64,000 nucleotides of DNA from Takakia lepidozioides (lineage: Eukaryota > Streptophyta > Takakiopsida > Takakiales > Takakiaceae), in NCBI GenBank assembly GCA_030704615.1, contig CM060731.1:86842756-86906755 (forward strand). Direction: 5' to 3'. Shown here piece by piece: positions 47,330-59,289 of this stretch (positions are counted from its first letter, which is position 1; each line of letters starts with the position of its first letter). The notes under the pieces are model-generated. The model was not told the origin of the DNA. It saw only the letters and a list, made by a program, of their open reading frames with translations, and did not search any database. The position numbers and the translations under genes are program-made.

Positions 47330-49153
47330 CATTACTACCCCCGAATGGAAATTCGGCACCCAATATCCAACAGGGGAAGCCCGGATGAAGTCGCCTCGGG
47401 CGCAGAGGCCGGCGCGTGTGCGACAAAGAACATCCCCTGGATGGAGATTCGGCGCCGAATTTCCATCCAGCAGGTAAAGGAAGTCGTGTCGGGGGGTCAG
47501 GCCGAAAACTGGCCGGCATAAAAACATCCCCAGATGGAAAAACGGCGCCGAATTTCCATCCGGGGCGGTTCGGATGCAGTCGGGGAGGGGGGAGAGGCCG
47601 GCACTTGGCCGTCACATTTCAACCCCCGGACGGAAATTCGGCACCGAATATCGAACAGGGGACGCCCGGATGAAGTCGCCTCGGGCGTAGAGGTCGGCAC
47701 GTGTTCGACAGAGAGCATCCCTTGGATGGAGATTCGGCGCCGAATTTCCATCCGGGCCCCCCAAGGAAGTCTTGTCGGGGTGTCAGACTGAAAACTGGCC
47801 GACATAAAAACCTCCCCAGATGGGAAAACGGCGCCGAATTTCAATCCGGGGCCATTCCAATGCGGTTGGGGAGGGGGGAGAGGTCGGCACCTGGCCGTCA
47901 TATTTCAACCGCCGGACGGAAATTCGGCACCGAATATCCAACAGAGCGGCGGAGAGGCCGGCACCTCTCCGACAGAGACCAGCCCCCGGATGGAAATTCG
48001 GCGCCGAATTTCCACCCAGCAGGTAAGTGCAATCCCGGATGGATGGAAATCCGGCGCCGAATTTCCATCCGGCAGGTAAGTGAAATCCCGGATCGATCGA
48101 AATCCGGCGCCGCATATCCATCCTGCAGGTAATTCGAATCCCGGATGGATGGAAATTCGGCGCCGAATTTCCATCCAGCAGGTAAGTGAAATCCCGGATC
48201 GATCGAAATCCGGCGCTGCATATCCATCCTGCAGGTAATTCGAATCCCGGATGGATGGAAATTCGGCGCCGAATTTCCATCCAGCAGGTAAGTTGAATAC
48301 CGGATGGATAGAAATCCGGCACCGAATTTCCATCCAGCTGGTAAGTCGGATCGCTGGCGTATGGATATTCGGCGCCGAATTTCCATTAGGCAGGTATTTC
48401 ATCGCTGAGAATTACCTTCCTGCAGGTAATTCTGATCGATGAATTACCTTCCTGCAGGTAATTCTTATCGACGAAGGTAGGAAGGTAATTCCTCGCTCAG
48501 AATTACCTGCAGGAAGGTAATTCATCGCTGAGAATTACCTACAGGAAGGTAATTCATTGATCAGAATTACCTGCAGGAAGGTAATTCTCAGCGATGAAAT
48601 ACCTGCAGGATGGAAATTCGGCGCCGGATTTCGATCCATCCGGGATTCCAGTAACCTGCTGGATGCAAATGCGGCGCCGAATTTCCATCCATCCGGGATT
48701 CGAATTACCTGCTGGACGGAAATTCGGCGCCGAATTTCCATCCATCCGGGATTCGAATTACCTGCAGGATGGAAATTCGGCGCCGAATTTCCATCCATCC
48801 GGGTTTCGAATTACCTGCAGGATAGAAATTCGGCGCCGGATTTCCATCCATCCGGGATTCCACTTACCTGTAGGATGGAAATCCGGTGCCGGATCTCCAT
48901 CCATCCGCTCTCCGACCAACCTTGCGGATGGAAATCCGGTGCCGAATTTCCATCCATCCGCTCTTCGAATTACCTGCATGACGGAAATTTTGCGCGCCGA
49001 CCTAGCTGGCGGATGGAAATTCGGCGCCGGATTTCCATCCATCCGCTCTTGGAATTACCTGCATGACTGGAAAAATGGCGCCGAATTTCCGATTTTGGTG
49101 CAAGTCAGATCTGGGACTTAGCCATTTTCGGCCCCGAAATGGAAAAATGGCGC

Positions 49154-49190
<37 letters not shown>

Positions 49191-49528
49191 GCCATTTTTC
49201 CATGTCGGGGCCGAAAACGGCTAAGTCCCAGATCTGACTGGCACCCAAAATCGGGAATTCGGCGCCATTTTTCCAGTCATGCAGGTAATTCCAAGAGCGG
49301 ATGGATGGAAATCCGGCGCCGGATTTTCATCCATCCGCTCTTCGAATTACCTGCGCGACGGAAATTTTGCGCGCCGACTTACCTGGTGGATGGAAATCCG
49401 GCGCCGGATTTCCATCCATCCGCTCTTGGAATTACCTGCATGACTGGAAAAATGGCGCCGAATTTCCGATTTTGGTGCAAGTCAGATATGGGACTTAGCC
49501 ATTTACGGCCCCGAAATGGAAAAAAGGC

Positions 49529-49573
<45 letters not shown>

Positions 49574-51540
49574 GCCATTTTTCCATGTCGGGGCCGAAAA
49601 CGGCTAAGTCCCAGATCTGGCTGGCACCCAAAATCGGAAATTCGGCGCCATTTTTCCAGTCATGCAGGTAATTCCAAGAGCGGATGGATGGAAATCCGGC
49701 GCCGGATTTTCATCCATCCGCTCTTCGAATTACCTGCATGACGGAAATTTTGCGCGCCGACTTACCTGGTGGATGGAAATCCGGCGCCGGATTTCCATCC
49801 ATCCGCTCTTGGAATTACCTGCATGACTGGAAAAAATGGTGCCGAATTTCCGATTTTGGTGCAAGTCAGATCTGGGACTTAGCCATTTTCGGCCCCGAAA
49901 TGGAAAAATGGCGCCAAAAAAAAAAAAAAAAAAAAAAAAACCGCCATTTTTCCATGTCGGGGCCGAAAACGGCTTAGTGCCAGATCTGACTGGCATCCAA
50001 AATCGGAAATTCGGCGCCATTTTTCCAGTCATGCAGGTAATTCCAAGAGCGGATGGATGGAAATCCGGCGCCGGATTTTCATCCATCCGCTCTTCGAATT
50101 ACCTGCATGACGGAAATTTTGCACGCCGACTTACCTGGTGGATGGAAATCCGGCTCCGGATTTCCATCCATCCGCTCTTCGAATTACCTGCATGACTGGA
50201 AAAATGGCGCCGAATTTCCGATTTTGGTGCCAGTCAGATCTGGGACTTAGCCATTTTCGGCAACGAAATGGAAAAATGTCGCCGAAAATAAATAAATAAA
50301 TTTAAAAAAAAAAACGCCATTATTCTTGTTGGGGGCCGAAAACGGCTAAGTCCCAGATCTGACTGGCACCCAAAATCGGAAATTCGGCGCCATTTTTCCA
50401 GTCATGCAGGTAATTCCAAGAGCGGATGGATGGAAATCCGGCGCCGGATTTTCATCCATCCGCTCTTCGAATTACCTGCATGACGGAAATTTTGCGCGCC
50501 GACCTAGCTGGCGGATGGTAATCCGGCGCCGGATTTCCATCCATCCGCTCTTCGAATTACCTGCATGACTGGAAAAATGGCGCCGAATTTCCGATTTTGG
50601 TGCCAGTCAGATCTGGGACTTAGCCATTTTCGGCCCCGAAATGGAAAAATGGCGCCGAAAATAAAATAAAAAGAAAATAAAAATAAATAAATAAACGCCA
50701 TTTTTCGAGTTCGTGGCCGAAAACGGCTAAGTCCCAGATCTGACTGGCACCCAAAATCGGAAATTCGGCGCCATTTTTCCATTTCTGGGCCCAGTCAGAT
50801 CTGGGACTTAGCCATTTTCGGCCCCGAACTGGATAAATCGCGCCGGAAAAAAAAAAAAAAAAAAAAAACAAAAACAAAAAAAACCGATATTTTTCTAGTT
50901 CCGGGCCGAAAACGGCTAAGTCCCAGATCTGACTGGCACCCAAAATCGGAAATTCGGCGCCATTTTTCCAGTTCTGGGCCAAGTCAGATCTGGGACTTAG
51001 CCATTTTCGGCCCCGAACAGGAAAAATGGAAGTTGAAGACTCCCACAAGCTGAAACCATACTCCACACATGCACCACTTGCTTCCTTAACACCTGAGCTC
51101 TTCTTGAACTCCTCAAACCCTGCAACACTTGCAGAACAAGAGCTTCTTCACAAGCTCTCAAACTTTCAATGATGCTCTTCTTGAAGACCTCCTCTTGTAC
51201 ATAAACACCACAAGATTTTCTTCTTGCAAACCCTGCAACAGCTTGTAACTTAAGAGCTATCTATCAAGCTCTTTTCCACACACAAGTGTTAACTATGCTA
51301 ACACCTTGCACTTATAGATGTAAGCAGGTCTTCTTCTAGTGATACGGAAATGGTGAAAAGAGGAGAAACCATTCTATCACGTTATATAAGTCAAGCCAAT
51401 GGCACCTTTGCTAAAAGACTCCACCATACAGACCTCACCCACTCTCCATCTCAAGTACTAGAGCGAGTTCAATTGGCTCAACTTTTGTTTGACCACATGT
51501 TTTTTGAAAGCAGAGGCATAGCCAGTGGGTACTTTCAGGG
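47330..51540. repeat. Palindromic arrays, hairpins and unique island of element D
   Basis: Cleaner counterpart of 38750-42960: long units, GGCGCC palindromes, hub near 48480, inverted palindromes, poly(A)-loop hairpins (A-runs near 49154, 49531 and 49917) and the unique island at 51030-51537. A right-end hairpin (A-run near 51668) follows. Confidence 0.92.
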
Positions 51541-52474
51541 CCGAAAATGGCTAAGTCCCTAGAGTGGCTGGCACCAAAATCGGAAATTCGGCGCCATTTT
51601 GCCAGTTCCGGGCCCAGTCAGATCTGGGACTTAGCCATTTTAGGCCCCGAACTGGTAAAATGGCACCGAAAAAAAAAAAAAAAAAAAAAAAAAAAAACGC
51701 CATTGTTCTAGTTCGGGGCCTAAAATGGCTAAGTCCCAGATCTGACTGGCACCAAAATCGGAAATTCGGCGCCATTTTTCCAGTTCCGGGCCTAGTCAGA
51801 TCTGGGACTTAGCCATTTTCGACAAGTAAATGCAATAAAATGTTGCATTTCAAGTCCACTGGTGCCACATTCCAACTTCACATGACCCTATTTCCGTGCC
51901 TCCTAACCTTATTTCCGTGGACTTACAATGGTCTGCTCATGTTTTTTTTTTTTCCGCTCATGCTCATGCCGCTCATGAAATAGCAGCCCCCTTGCCCCCC
52001 CCCCCCCCCCCCCACTAGCAAGCCATGGAGGCCTAGGGGAGGGTGTGGTTTGTATTTTTTTGTCTTGGGGTTTGGGCGGGCTAATTTCGCTTGACAGCAA
52101 CTGCCCCAAAGTTGCGAGCAGCCCGGGAGGAGCCCGGGTGCTGCGCCTAGAGAGTAGGGACTTGATTACTTAAGCGTGGAGGCAGCCGTGGCCCAGCCAC
52201 GAGGTACGGGCGCGGGACCCCAGCGCTGACCTTAAGTCGTACTGAGATCAAGTACATCAGCCGCGTGGCTCAGGCTTGAGGCTCTGAAGCGTGCGAGCAA
52301 GACGCGGGTCTTTACCCGCTGGATAACCAAAAGTTGAGACGGACCGGTGGACGCTGGAGTTAATCGCAGCGGTCCACGGTTTGGACCGCTACGCGCGGAT
52401 CTGCGCCCCGCCACGTGGCGGGGGCGTTTTACCCAGCGGGCAATGCGTCTACAAATTCCCTTAAAGGGGGGTAT

Positions 52475-53518
52475 TGTTAAGTGAATTTACAACCTTGTGC
52501 TAAAATTTCCTTTTAGATGACTTTTAGAACCAATTAATGGGAAAGCATGATCTATAAAGAATATTAACACCAATTGATATGGGCTTTGAACTTGAGACCT
52601 ACTCACGAATATGAGGTGTGAGAATAATTTAAAAACATTTCAAAAACTTTTGTTGTGTCAGGGATCTTAAAACAATGTAAGGGGGTGAAATCTGGCTTGG
52701 ACCCACCAGTGGTTATTTTATTATTTACGCATGCATGTTCTGGACTAACGAATGTAGTTGCAGGGATGAGCTCTCAGCGAGAATCATTCATCCGATAGGG
52801 CCACGGCAGTTCCCCGCGGCAGGGAACGGTTCCCAGGTGTTCATCGGTTCTCATTGGGTTCCCATAGGGTTCCCAGGGGCATCTTTAGGCACCAATGATA
52901 TCTTTGGATTCCCCACATGATTTCCTATAGGGGAGGTATTTTTCCTGATTTTCTTAATTTCTTTTATTTTCCAGCATTTCTGATTTGCGAAATTGCTTAA
53001 TTAGGATATATGAACGTGGTGCTTGTTATAGCCTGCAGGGCGTTGATTAAACTGATTGAATTTGTTGAATTGAGGGGCTTAGAACTACCTTATTGAATTG
53101 AGTGAACCTATTGGAGGATGATAGACATTTTGGCCACTCCGTTGCTAAAACAAAGTATTTAGGCACCGGGGTAGGAAGTGTTGGCCCTTCCATTGAGAGG
53201 TGACTTGAACTCAAGCCCTCGGCGAAGGAGGGGCAGTGGGAGAGGACGATTTTCCCTCTCCTCCCTAGGCTCGGTAGGTGCCTTGTGAAGGGATTAAAAC
53301 ATGTTCCGGCTATAGGCGGCTTGGGGGCCTAGACGGTAGAAATTAGACAATAAAATTAGATAGTGATCATAGCCACCATGTACGACCACGGACCCCCTGC
53401 ACTAACCGCAGTCGGGTAGGCGGTTCAGTGAGCCCAACCTACACCGCAACTTACCTCAGCCCCCCTAGACTACTATGTCGTCACCCTGACCGCGCGCGCT
53501 CAGGGCTCGTCATATGAA
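52475..53518 (+). repeat. LTR-like block (second copy)
   Basis: Duplicate of 43887-44924, with the same TGTTAAG start and the same TGGCGCGTCTGCCGGGAGG at about 53519. The stretch 51992-52474 before it holds a C-run and GC-rich sequence without a recognisable gene. Confidence 0.35.
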
Positions 53519-53990
53519 TGGCGCGTCTGCCGGGAGGTAAGTGAATAGTCAGGACTTCTCCAAATTGTTATGGACGAACTAACAATATGCGTTCTCGTCC
53601 TGATCTGTTTTTATGCAATACTTTATTAGGAGTTTGGATCAGTGTTCATTAAAATTACTAACGCCATGGCAATCATGAAGCTGCAGCATGGCCACCGATC
53701 ATATGGAAGCCCATCGTTTTTACTTGTCTTTCGAGGCACGCGTGGTGGGACTTTACCGTGTTATTTCCGGCACCCGATCCGGCGAAGTGCGAACCGAAGA
53801 TGCAATCGTAGTTTGTAGGTTAATGCACGGCCGCATACTGGACATCGCCGAAGAGTATTGAGGGTATTGGATTTCGGCCAAAGTAGGGCCATTAGGGGAC
53901 AAGGCTCTCACTGCCCCCATCTCTTCTTTTTTCAGGTTTAATACACGTTGGCCCGGGTGCTGCCAACCTCCCTTCTTAGGGAATCTCAAT

Positions 53991-54269
53991 GTGCAATCCT
54001 CGTTAGAGGCACATCTCGCCTGGCAAGTGGCGTATTTAGGGTGTTGCCCCTTGTGTCGCACCATCGCGGACGAAGGCATCGATTTCCATCATCCTCTTCC
54101 CACTATTCAGAGGTCTGGGGAGGCCACCTCCTTCTTGAGCAAAAAGAGCTTTATTGATCTTCCATTTGACTGGATGTGTTGGCTGTTTGGGTGTGGGTTA
54201 GAAGATTATCTGGAGGTAGAGGAACGCCTACCTCAATACAGACCTGAACAGCAAGGTGACAAGTTATAA
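53991..54269 (+). CDS. Hypothetical ORF upstream of the gypsy protease (second copy)
   Basis: Identical in protein to 45398-45676, placed directly before and overlapping the protease/RT frame by 14 bases. Its own upstream context (MPSSAMVRHK... on the minus strand at 53753-54079) gives no stronger candidate. Function unknown. Confidence 0.3.
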   Translation: MQSSLEAHLAWQVAYLGCCPLCRTIADEGIDFHHPLPTIQRSGEATSFLSKKSFIDLPFDWMCWLFGCGLEDYLEVEERLPQYRPEQQGDKL

Positions 54270-55542
54270 TGTTAAACCTGAAGGGCCAGAAACTGTCATG
54301 GACTTTGATGATTCCATGCCAGTAATCCAATTGAGAATTGGAAGCACAGACCTGACTGATGTACTGATAGATGGAGGCTCGGGAGTGAATATCATGACAG
54401 ACCAATTAAGGCAGAAGCTTGGACTGAGTAACATGAAACCAGCCCCATTCACAGTAGCAATGGCAGATCAAATGAGTGTACAGCCATTGGGCTTGATAAG
54501 AGGAATAAAGATACAGATTCAGAAGATGATCTTTAAGATCGCAGTGACTGTGTTGAAAATGGATGATGTCATGGAAGCTTACTCCTTATTGCTGGGTCAA
54601 CCATGGCTGAAACAGGCCAGGATATTCCATGATTGGAATTCCCAGTTACTGACTGTGCATGATGGGAAGCACAAGATACAGGTCACCACTAAGAAATCTA
54701 GTAGGCTACCTGCTACCAGAAGACCTCGAGGAGTCAGAGAGTATGACTGGAGGGAAGGACTTGATGAAGGGCAGGAGGCTACTCTGTTTGCTGCACACCC
54801 AAAGTGGGAGCAGGTTGCAGAAATACAACTCGGAGGACTAAGTTGTTTCAAGGGTATATGCTGTGGTGCAGTATCAGCAACACCAATTGAGGGGGAAACA
54901 AGCAGTTACCCACCACATTTCTATGAAGAGAGAGAGGGAGAAATAGAAATCATAGAGGAACCAACCACTGTGAGTTTACAGGATGAAGTAGTGGCTGGAT
55001 GGACTATCACAGCTGAAGAGCAGGTGAGAGAAGTCAATGTGGGAACTGAGAAGGAACCAAGAACAGTGAAAGTTGGGGCTGACTTGGAGCCGGAATTCTT
55101 TGAAGAAGCTAAGAGCTTATTTATCAAATACAAGGACGTATTTGAATGGAGTTATGAAGACCTGAAGGGGATACCCCCTGAAATATGCCAGCACAAGATT
55201 GAGTTGGAACTAGGTTGTATACCAATCAAACAGGCAAGATACAGGATGAATCCCAACTATGCACAGAAGGTTGGAGAGGAGATAAAGAAGCTGGCTGAGG
55301 CTAAGTTTATATACCCGATAGAGTATACAACTTGGCTATCACCCATCGTGATAGTTCCGAAGAAGAATGGCAAACTGAGAGTTTGTGTGAACTATAAGAA
55401 GTTGAATGATTGTACAAAGAAAGATCCTTTTCTTTTGCCATTCACAGAAGCTGTACTGGACACTGTGGCAGGCCATGAGATGTACTCATTCATGGATGGC
55501 TTCAGTGGGTATAACCAAGTACATGTAGCTGAAGAAGACTAG
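54256..55542 (+). CDS. Gypsy protease and N-terminal reverse transcriptase
   Basis: 428 codons. The protease-like domain has LIDGGSGVNIM near residue 40; a linker of about 150 residues leads to the RT fingers and palm start: WLSPIVIVPKKNGKLRVCVN, YKKLNDCTKKDPF, MDGFSGYNQVHVAEED. A TAG at 55540 interrupts the frame where family members continue with K-T-A-F; the downstream GKTAFITDWGAYAYKVMPFG remains in frame. The polyprotein is therefore broken by one nonsense codon here. Confidence 0.85.
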   Translation: MTSYNVKPEGPETVMDFDDSMPVIQLRIGSTDLTDVLIDGGSGVNIMTDQLRQKLGLSNMKPAPFTVAMADQMSVQPLGLIRGIKIQIQKMIFKIAVTVLKMDDVMEAYSLLLGQPWLKQARIFHDWNSQLLTVHDGKHKIQVTTKKSSRLPATRRPRGVREYDWREGLDEGQEATLFAAHPKWEQVAEIQLGGLSCFKGICCGAVSATPIEGETSSYPPHFYEEREGEIEIIEEPTTVSLQDEVVAGWTITAEEQVREVNVGTEKEPRTVKVGADLEPEFFEEAKSLFIKYKDVFEWSYEDLKGIPPEICQHKIELELGCIPIKQARYRMNPNYAQKVGEEIKKLAEAKFIYPIEYTTWLSPIVIVPKKNGKLRVCVNYKKLNDCTKKDPFLLPFTEAVLDTVAGHEMYSFMDGFSGYNQVHVAEED

Positions 55543-55839
55543 GGAAAGACTGCTTTCATCACAGACTGGGGTGCTTATGCATACAAAGTCATGCCTTTTG
55601 GACTATGTAATGCACCAGCAACTTTCCAAAGAGTGATCAGTGAATCTTTCCATGAGTACTTGGATGATTTTATGCAAGTGTTCTTAGATGACTTCAGTGT
55701 TTACAGCTCTAAGAACGAGCACTTGCATAAATTGGAGTTATGTTTGGCCAGATGTAGGATGAGAGGTCTTGGGGCTGAATCTAGAAAAATGTACTTTATG
55801 TGTAAACTCAGGAGTTCTTCTGGGACACATTGTGTGTAA
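55543..55839 (+). pseudogene. Reverse transcriptase palm fragment
   Basis: It continues in the same frame after the stop codon with VMPFGLCNAPATFQRVISES and the catalytic-type QVFLDDFSVYS (an FLDD version of YxDD). The frame is lost at about 55765 by a one-base shift; the next ORF continues the thumb/connection. Confidence 0.82.
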
Positions 55840-56542
55840 GAAGGGACTGCTTGTGGATCCTAGAAAGATTGAGGCCATTAAAGCATCCCCACCACCAATA
55901 AATGTTAAGGCTCTAAGGAGATTCCTTGGACAAACCAGCTATTACAGAAGGTTTGTCAAACGGTATGCACAGATGGCAGCACCATTGAGCAAGCTTTTGA
56001 AGAAGGATGCAGTGTTTGCATGGACAGCTGAATGTCAACAGGCTTTTGAGGAACTTACATTGTCAATAACATCTACACCTGTACTGATTAACCCTCGTTG
56101 GCATATGGTATTTCATGTACACTGTGATGCCTCAGGAGAAGCATTGGGGGTTGTGTTAGCCCAAAATGTCACAGGAAACATAGATTCACCTGTGTATTAT
56201 GCTAGCAGACTGTTGAACAGTGCTGAAAGGAACTATAGTACCATCGAAAGAGAAGCCTTGGCACTGATTTATGCAGTCAAGAAGTTCAGGCATTATTTGT
56301 TGGGAAAGAAGTTTATGTTCTATGTGGATCATCGAGCTCTGATTTATTTGGTGAACAAGCCTTTGATAAGTGGAAGGATAGCAAGATGGCTGATTATACT
56401 GCATGAGTTTGAATTCAAAGTTGTTTACAAACCTGGGCATTTGCATCTTGTGGCAGATCACTTGTCACGATTTTTCAACAGGAGAGCCCGCCACAGTCCT
56501 GAGTTGACGATCAACTGCCTGATGCAGGTTTATTTGCAGTAG
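55769..56542 (+). CDS. Gypsy RT connection and RNase H domain
   Basis: 257 codons: LNLEKCTLCVNSGVLLGHIV and LRRFLGQTSYYRRFVKRYAQ (RT thumb), then RNase H with HCDASGEALGVVLAQ, ERNYSTIEREALALIYAVKK and YVDHRALIYLVNK, supplying the expected acidic residues. It ends shortly after LHLVADHLSRFF, the usual end of RNase H. Confidence 0.85.
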   Translation: MGLNLEKCTLCVNSGVLLGHIVCKKGLLVDPRKIEAIKASPPPINVKALRRFLGQTSYYRRFVKRYAQMAAPLSKLLKKDAVFAWTAECQQAFEELTLSITSTPVLINPRWHMVFHVHCDASGEALGVVLAQNVTGNIDSPVYYASRLLNSAERNYSTIEREALALIYAVKKFRHYLLGKKFMFYVDHRALIYLVNKPLISGRIARWLIILHEFEFKVVYKPGHLHLVADHLSRFFNRRARHSPELTINCLMQVYLQ

Positions 56543-56559
56543 AAGTACAGGGAGCAGAT

Positions 56560-57701
56560 GATTGGATGGATTGGCAGTGGCCAATCAGATATTATTTGAC
56601 TCATGGACAGTGCCCACCCAGTTATGGGAAGGAGCAGAGGAAAAAAATAGCTATCAAGGCATTACCATACACTATGATAGGATGAAGATTGTATAAGCTA
56701 GGACCTGATGGAGTTCTTAAACGATGCTTGTACCACCATGAGGTAAATAAAGTTTTGGAAGAAGTTCATAAGGGAGTGGCTGGAGGCCATTTTGCAGAAG
56801 AATTACTTGCAGGTTACTGGTGGCCTTGTTTAGAGATGTACACAAGTATTGTAAGAGCTGTGATCAGTGTCAGAGGCTAGGACTCTTGCAAAGATTGGGG
56901 AAGATGGCTTTGCATCCTACAATGCCTACTGAACCATTCCAGAAATGGGGATTGGATTTTGTTGGACCAATCAATCCACCAGCCAGGAATACACAGAACA
57001 AGTATATAATCACAGCCACTGATTATACCACAAAATGGGTGGAAGCTAAGGCTCTGAGAGACAACACAGCTAAGTCCACAACAAGGTTCCTGTATGAGAA
57101 CATTATCACAAGATTTGGCTGTCCTCTGGAATTTATCAGTGACCAGGGAAGTCATTTCATTAATGAGACCATTGAACTGTTGACTAAGGAATTCATGATT
57201 GTGCATATGAAGAGTACAACCTATTACCCACAGGGCAATGGGCAGGCAGAGGCCACCAACAAAATACTATGCATTATTTTGGCTAAGATAGTCAATGCGA
57301 ACAAGACAGACTGAGATACAAAGCTGTTGACAGCTTTGTGGTCATACATGACTTCATATAAAGTCACCACCAAGTATACACCATTCCAATTAGTTTATGG
57401 TATGGAAGCTTTACTTCCAGTGGAATTCTTATTACCTACCATGAGAACTGAATGGGGGAGGAGAATGGAATTGGAGGATTCAATTAAAGTAAGGAAACAT
57501 GAACTATATCATGTGGAAGAAGTACATGCTGATGCAGCAGATAACATGGCCAGAATTCAGATGAAGAGGAAGGATCAGTTTGATGAAGGTAAATTGAAGA
57601 CTTTTAAGACATGTGATTTGGTACTGTGGATTACTGGAAGCACGGCCATTAGAGAGGGAGACAGAAGTTACTTCAGTACCACGGCCATCACAGCAAGTTG
57701 A
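56560..57701 (+). pseudogene. Gypsy integrase (frameshifted)
   Basis: Three frames cover it. The HHCC finger spans 56689-56880 (HHEVNK, HKGVAGGHF, GYWWP) and the overlapping frame from 56820 (CKSCDQCQ). The catalytic core has WGLDFVGPI, FISDQGSHF and an Asp-Asp-Glu triad completed by QGNGQAEATNK. A TGA at 57312 precedes the C-terminal part (FQLVYGMEALLPVEFLLPT, 57327-57701). Confidence 0.82.
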
Positions 57702-58094
57702 CCAAGTTGCCCCAGTGGTAACTCAAACTGGACTTGCTATTACACCGGAGCCTCTTACTGTGGAGAGGGAGGGATTGGACATCCCCACTACAGAGCAGGT
57801 AGTGGCAGAAATTGAGAAGGGTGATCTTCTCTATGAAAACTCTGGTATGGTCGGAGACCCCATGGTACCAAAGGTACAGAGTCAGCCCAAGGAAATCCCT
57901 GATGTGCAGGTTATGCCCAAAACTGTGACAGAGGTTGAAGGGATAAAGGGCAAGGTACTGCAGCACCTGTGGAAGATGAGGTTGCTCAGGAACAAGATCT
58001 TGTGGGATCATGGCCTGATTGGTTTGTGAAACATCAAACTGTAGAGAATCAGGAAGAACAACAGCATGTTCTCCATGAAGACCCACAGTAGGCC
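57702..58094 (+). pseudogene. Linker between integrase and coiled-coil ORF
   Basis: An open frame (57613-58029) rich in Pro, Val, Glu and Gln (VVTQTGLAITPEPLTVEREG) overlaps the integrase end and leads towards the coiled-coil ORF. The equivalent in gypsy copy 2 follows the deletion junction at 19265. Probably a linker of a longer polyprotein, now out of frame. Confidence 0.5.
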
Positions 58095-58826
58095 ATGCTT
58101 ATGAGTTCCATAAGCAGGACTCTCAATCTGTTGGGCACCTATGTCAAGACTCATGTTCCTTCCACTCAGTTGGCAGCATTGCGGGAGGAGCTCAAGCAAG
58201 AGCTTGAGGCAAGAATTGTCACTGAGTGTGCAAACAAGGTGGATGTGGAGGCCAACCTCAAGTTGCAGAAAGAGTTGGAGGACACTAAAGCTGCCCTACA
58301 ACTTGCGAAGGAGAATTCAATTGAAGCGGGTCTTGAGCAGGAGAAGTTGCATGAAGTGCATAAGCAGCAGCTATATCAGATGCAGGTTCAGCATGAAGGC
58401 AAGTTGCATGAAGTGAAGTTGCTTCATATGGAATTGGAAACAGTCATTCAGAAAGTGCTCATACAGTGTGCCACACTAACGACTAGTCTGGAGATGGCTG
58501 CAATGGAGGTCAAGAAGCAAGCTGAGAGATGTATATCGGCGGAGACAGAAGTAATGGAGCGGGGGAAACTCATTGCTGACATGAAGGATACTCTCTGTTG
58601 CAATGAGGATACCATTCAGCAGTTGCACCAGGTCGATGCCCAGAAGGACAGATACATCTTTGAGTTGCAGCAAACAATCACAGTACGGGAGAATGAACTT
58701 TCTGTGAGTGAAAGGGCCTGGAAAGAAGTGAATAATCTGTCAACTGCCTATGCAGCTCTGGCTGAGCCTCATGCAAAGCGCATGGAGACTTTACAACAGC
58801 AGTTGGAAACATACAGGCTCAAGGAG
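58095..58826 (+). CDS. Coiled-coil ORF of gypsy copy 3, truncated by element E
   Basis: About 244 codons of heptad-rich helix (LELQQTITVRENEL, ETLQQQLETYRLKE) homologous to 18177-19148. MULE element E begins at 58827, and the last residues before the stop at 58859 (GGCYFMSHEP) are translated terminal repeat. In copy 2 the protein continues for several hundred more residues. Confidence 0.75.
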
Positions 58827-59289
58827 GGGGGCTGCTATTTCATGAGCCATGAGCCATGAGCGGCATGAGCCATGAGCAGAGTCGTAAGTGTGAAAAAAAA
58901 CATGAGCAGCACTATTTTCCGGAAATGAGTGTCCGCGGGAATAGGGTTTAGGGTGCCACGGTCATAGGGGGAGAAGGACCTCCCGATGAAGGAGGTTCGG
59001 CAATGTTATTTAGAATTATATATTGAAAGGCAATGTTTCGCGAATGGTAGGGTGGTACTGCTCTGTACAATGGGGGCCCATTTCAGCCTACCAGCCACTT
59101 GCAAAATCCACCCACACTCCCAATCCCAAACGAAATGAGCAATGACGCATTCTAGGAACGATGGACACAGAATAGAATAAAAAGAGGGCACAATGAGGTT
59201 TTTATTGATCCACATGAATTGCATTTGAAGCACGTCTACTGTGCTGATTGTGCAATCAAATCTTTAGCCCTGTGCCTACTGAATACAAG

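Larger units (their letters stand above)
46518..51991. mobile_element. MULE element D: right portion of a C-like element (left part missing)
   Basis: It starts inside the transposase (equivalent to 37940) and runs to a normal right terminus CAGCCCCC at 51991, followed by TTGCCCCC. It has no left terminus, so it is a product of the 8.6-kb duplication and not an independent insertion. Confidence 0.88.
46518..55110. repeat. Second copy of the ~8.6-kb direct duplication
   Basis: Matches 37940-46517 throughout. It appears cleaner: palindromes that are shortened in the first copy (TTCGCGCC, CGGAATTCGG) are complete here (TTCGGCGCC, CGGAAATTCGG). At 55110 the protease frame continues normally into RT, so this copy is the natural 5' part of gypsy copy 3. 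Confidence 0.92.
54236..58826 (+). mobile_element. Ty3/gypsy copy 3 (5'-truncated, most of pol present)
   Basis: Homology to gypsy copy 2 starts at CTGAACAGCAAGGTGAC near 54236, so gag is missing. Order is protease, RT, RNase H, integrase, coiled-coil ORF: integrase after RNase H is the Ty3/gypsy order. It is interrupted at 58826 by MULE element E, so the accessory ORF and 3' LTR are not visible. Confidence 0.88.

Noticed and set aside
46518-51991. A fourth independent MULE insertion
   Set aside because: It has no left terminus and is part of the 8.6-kb duplication of element C.
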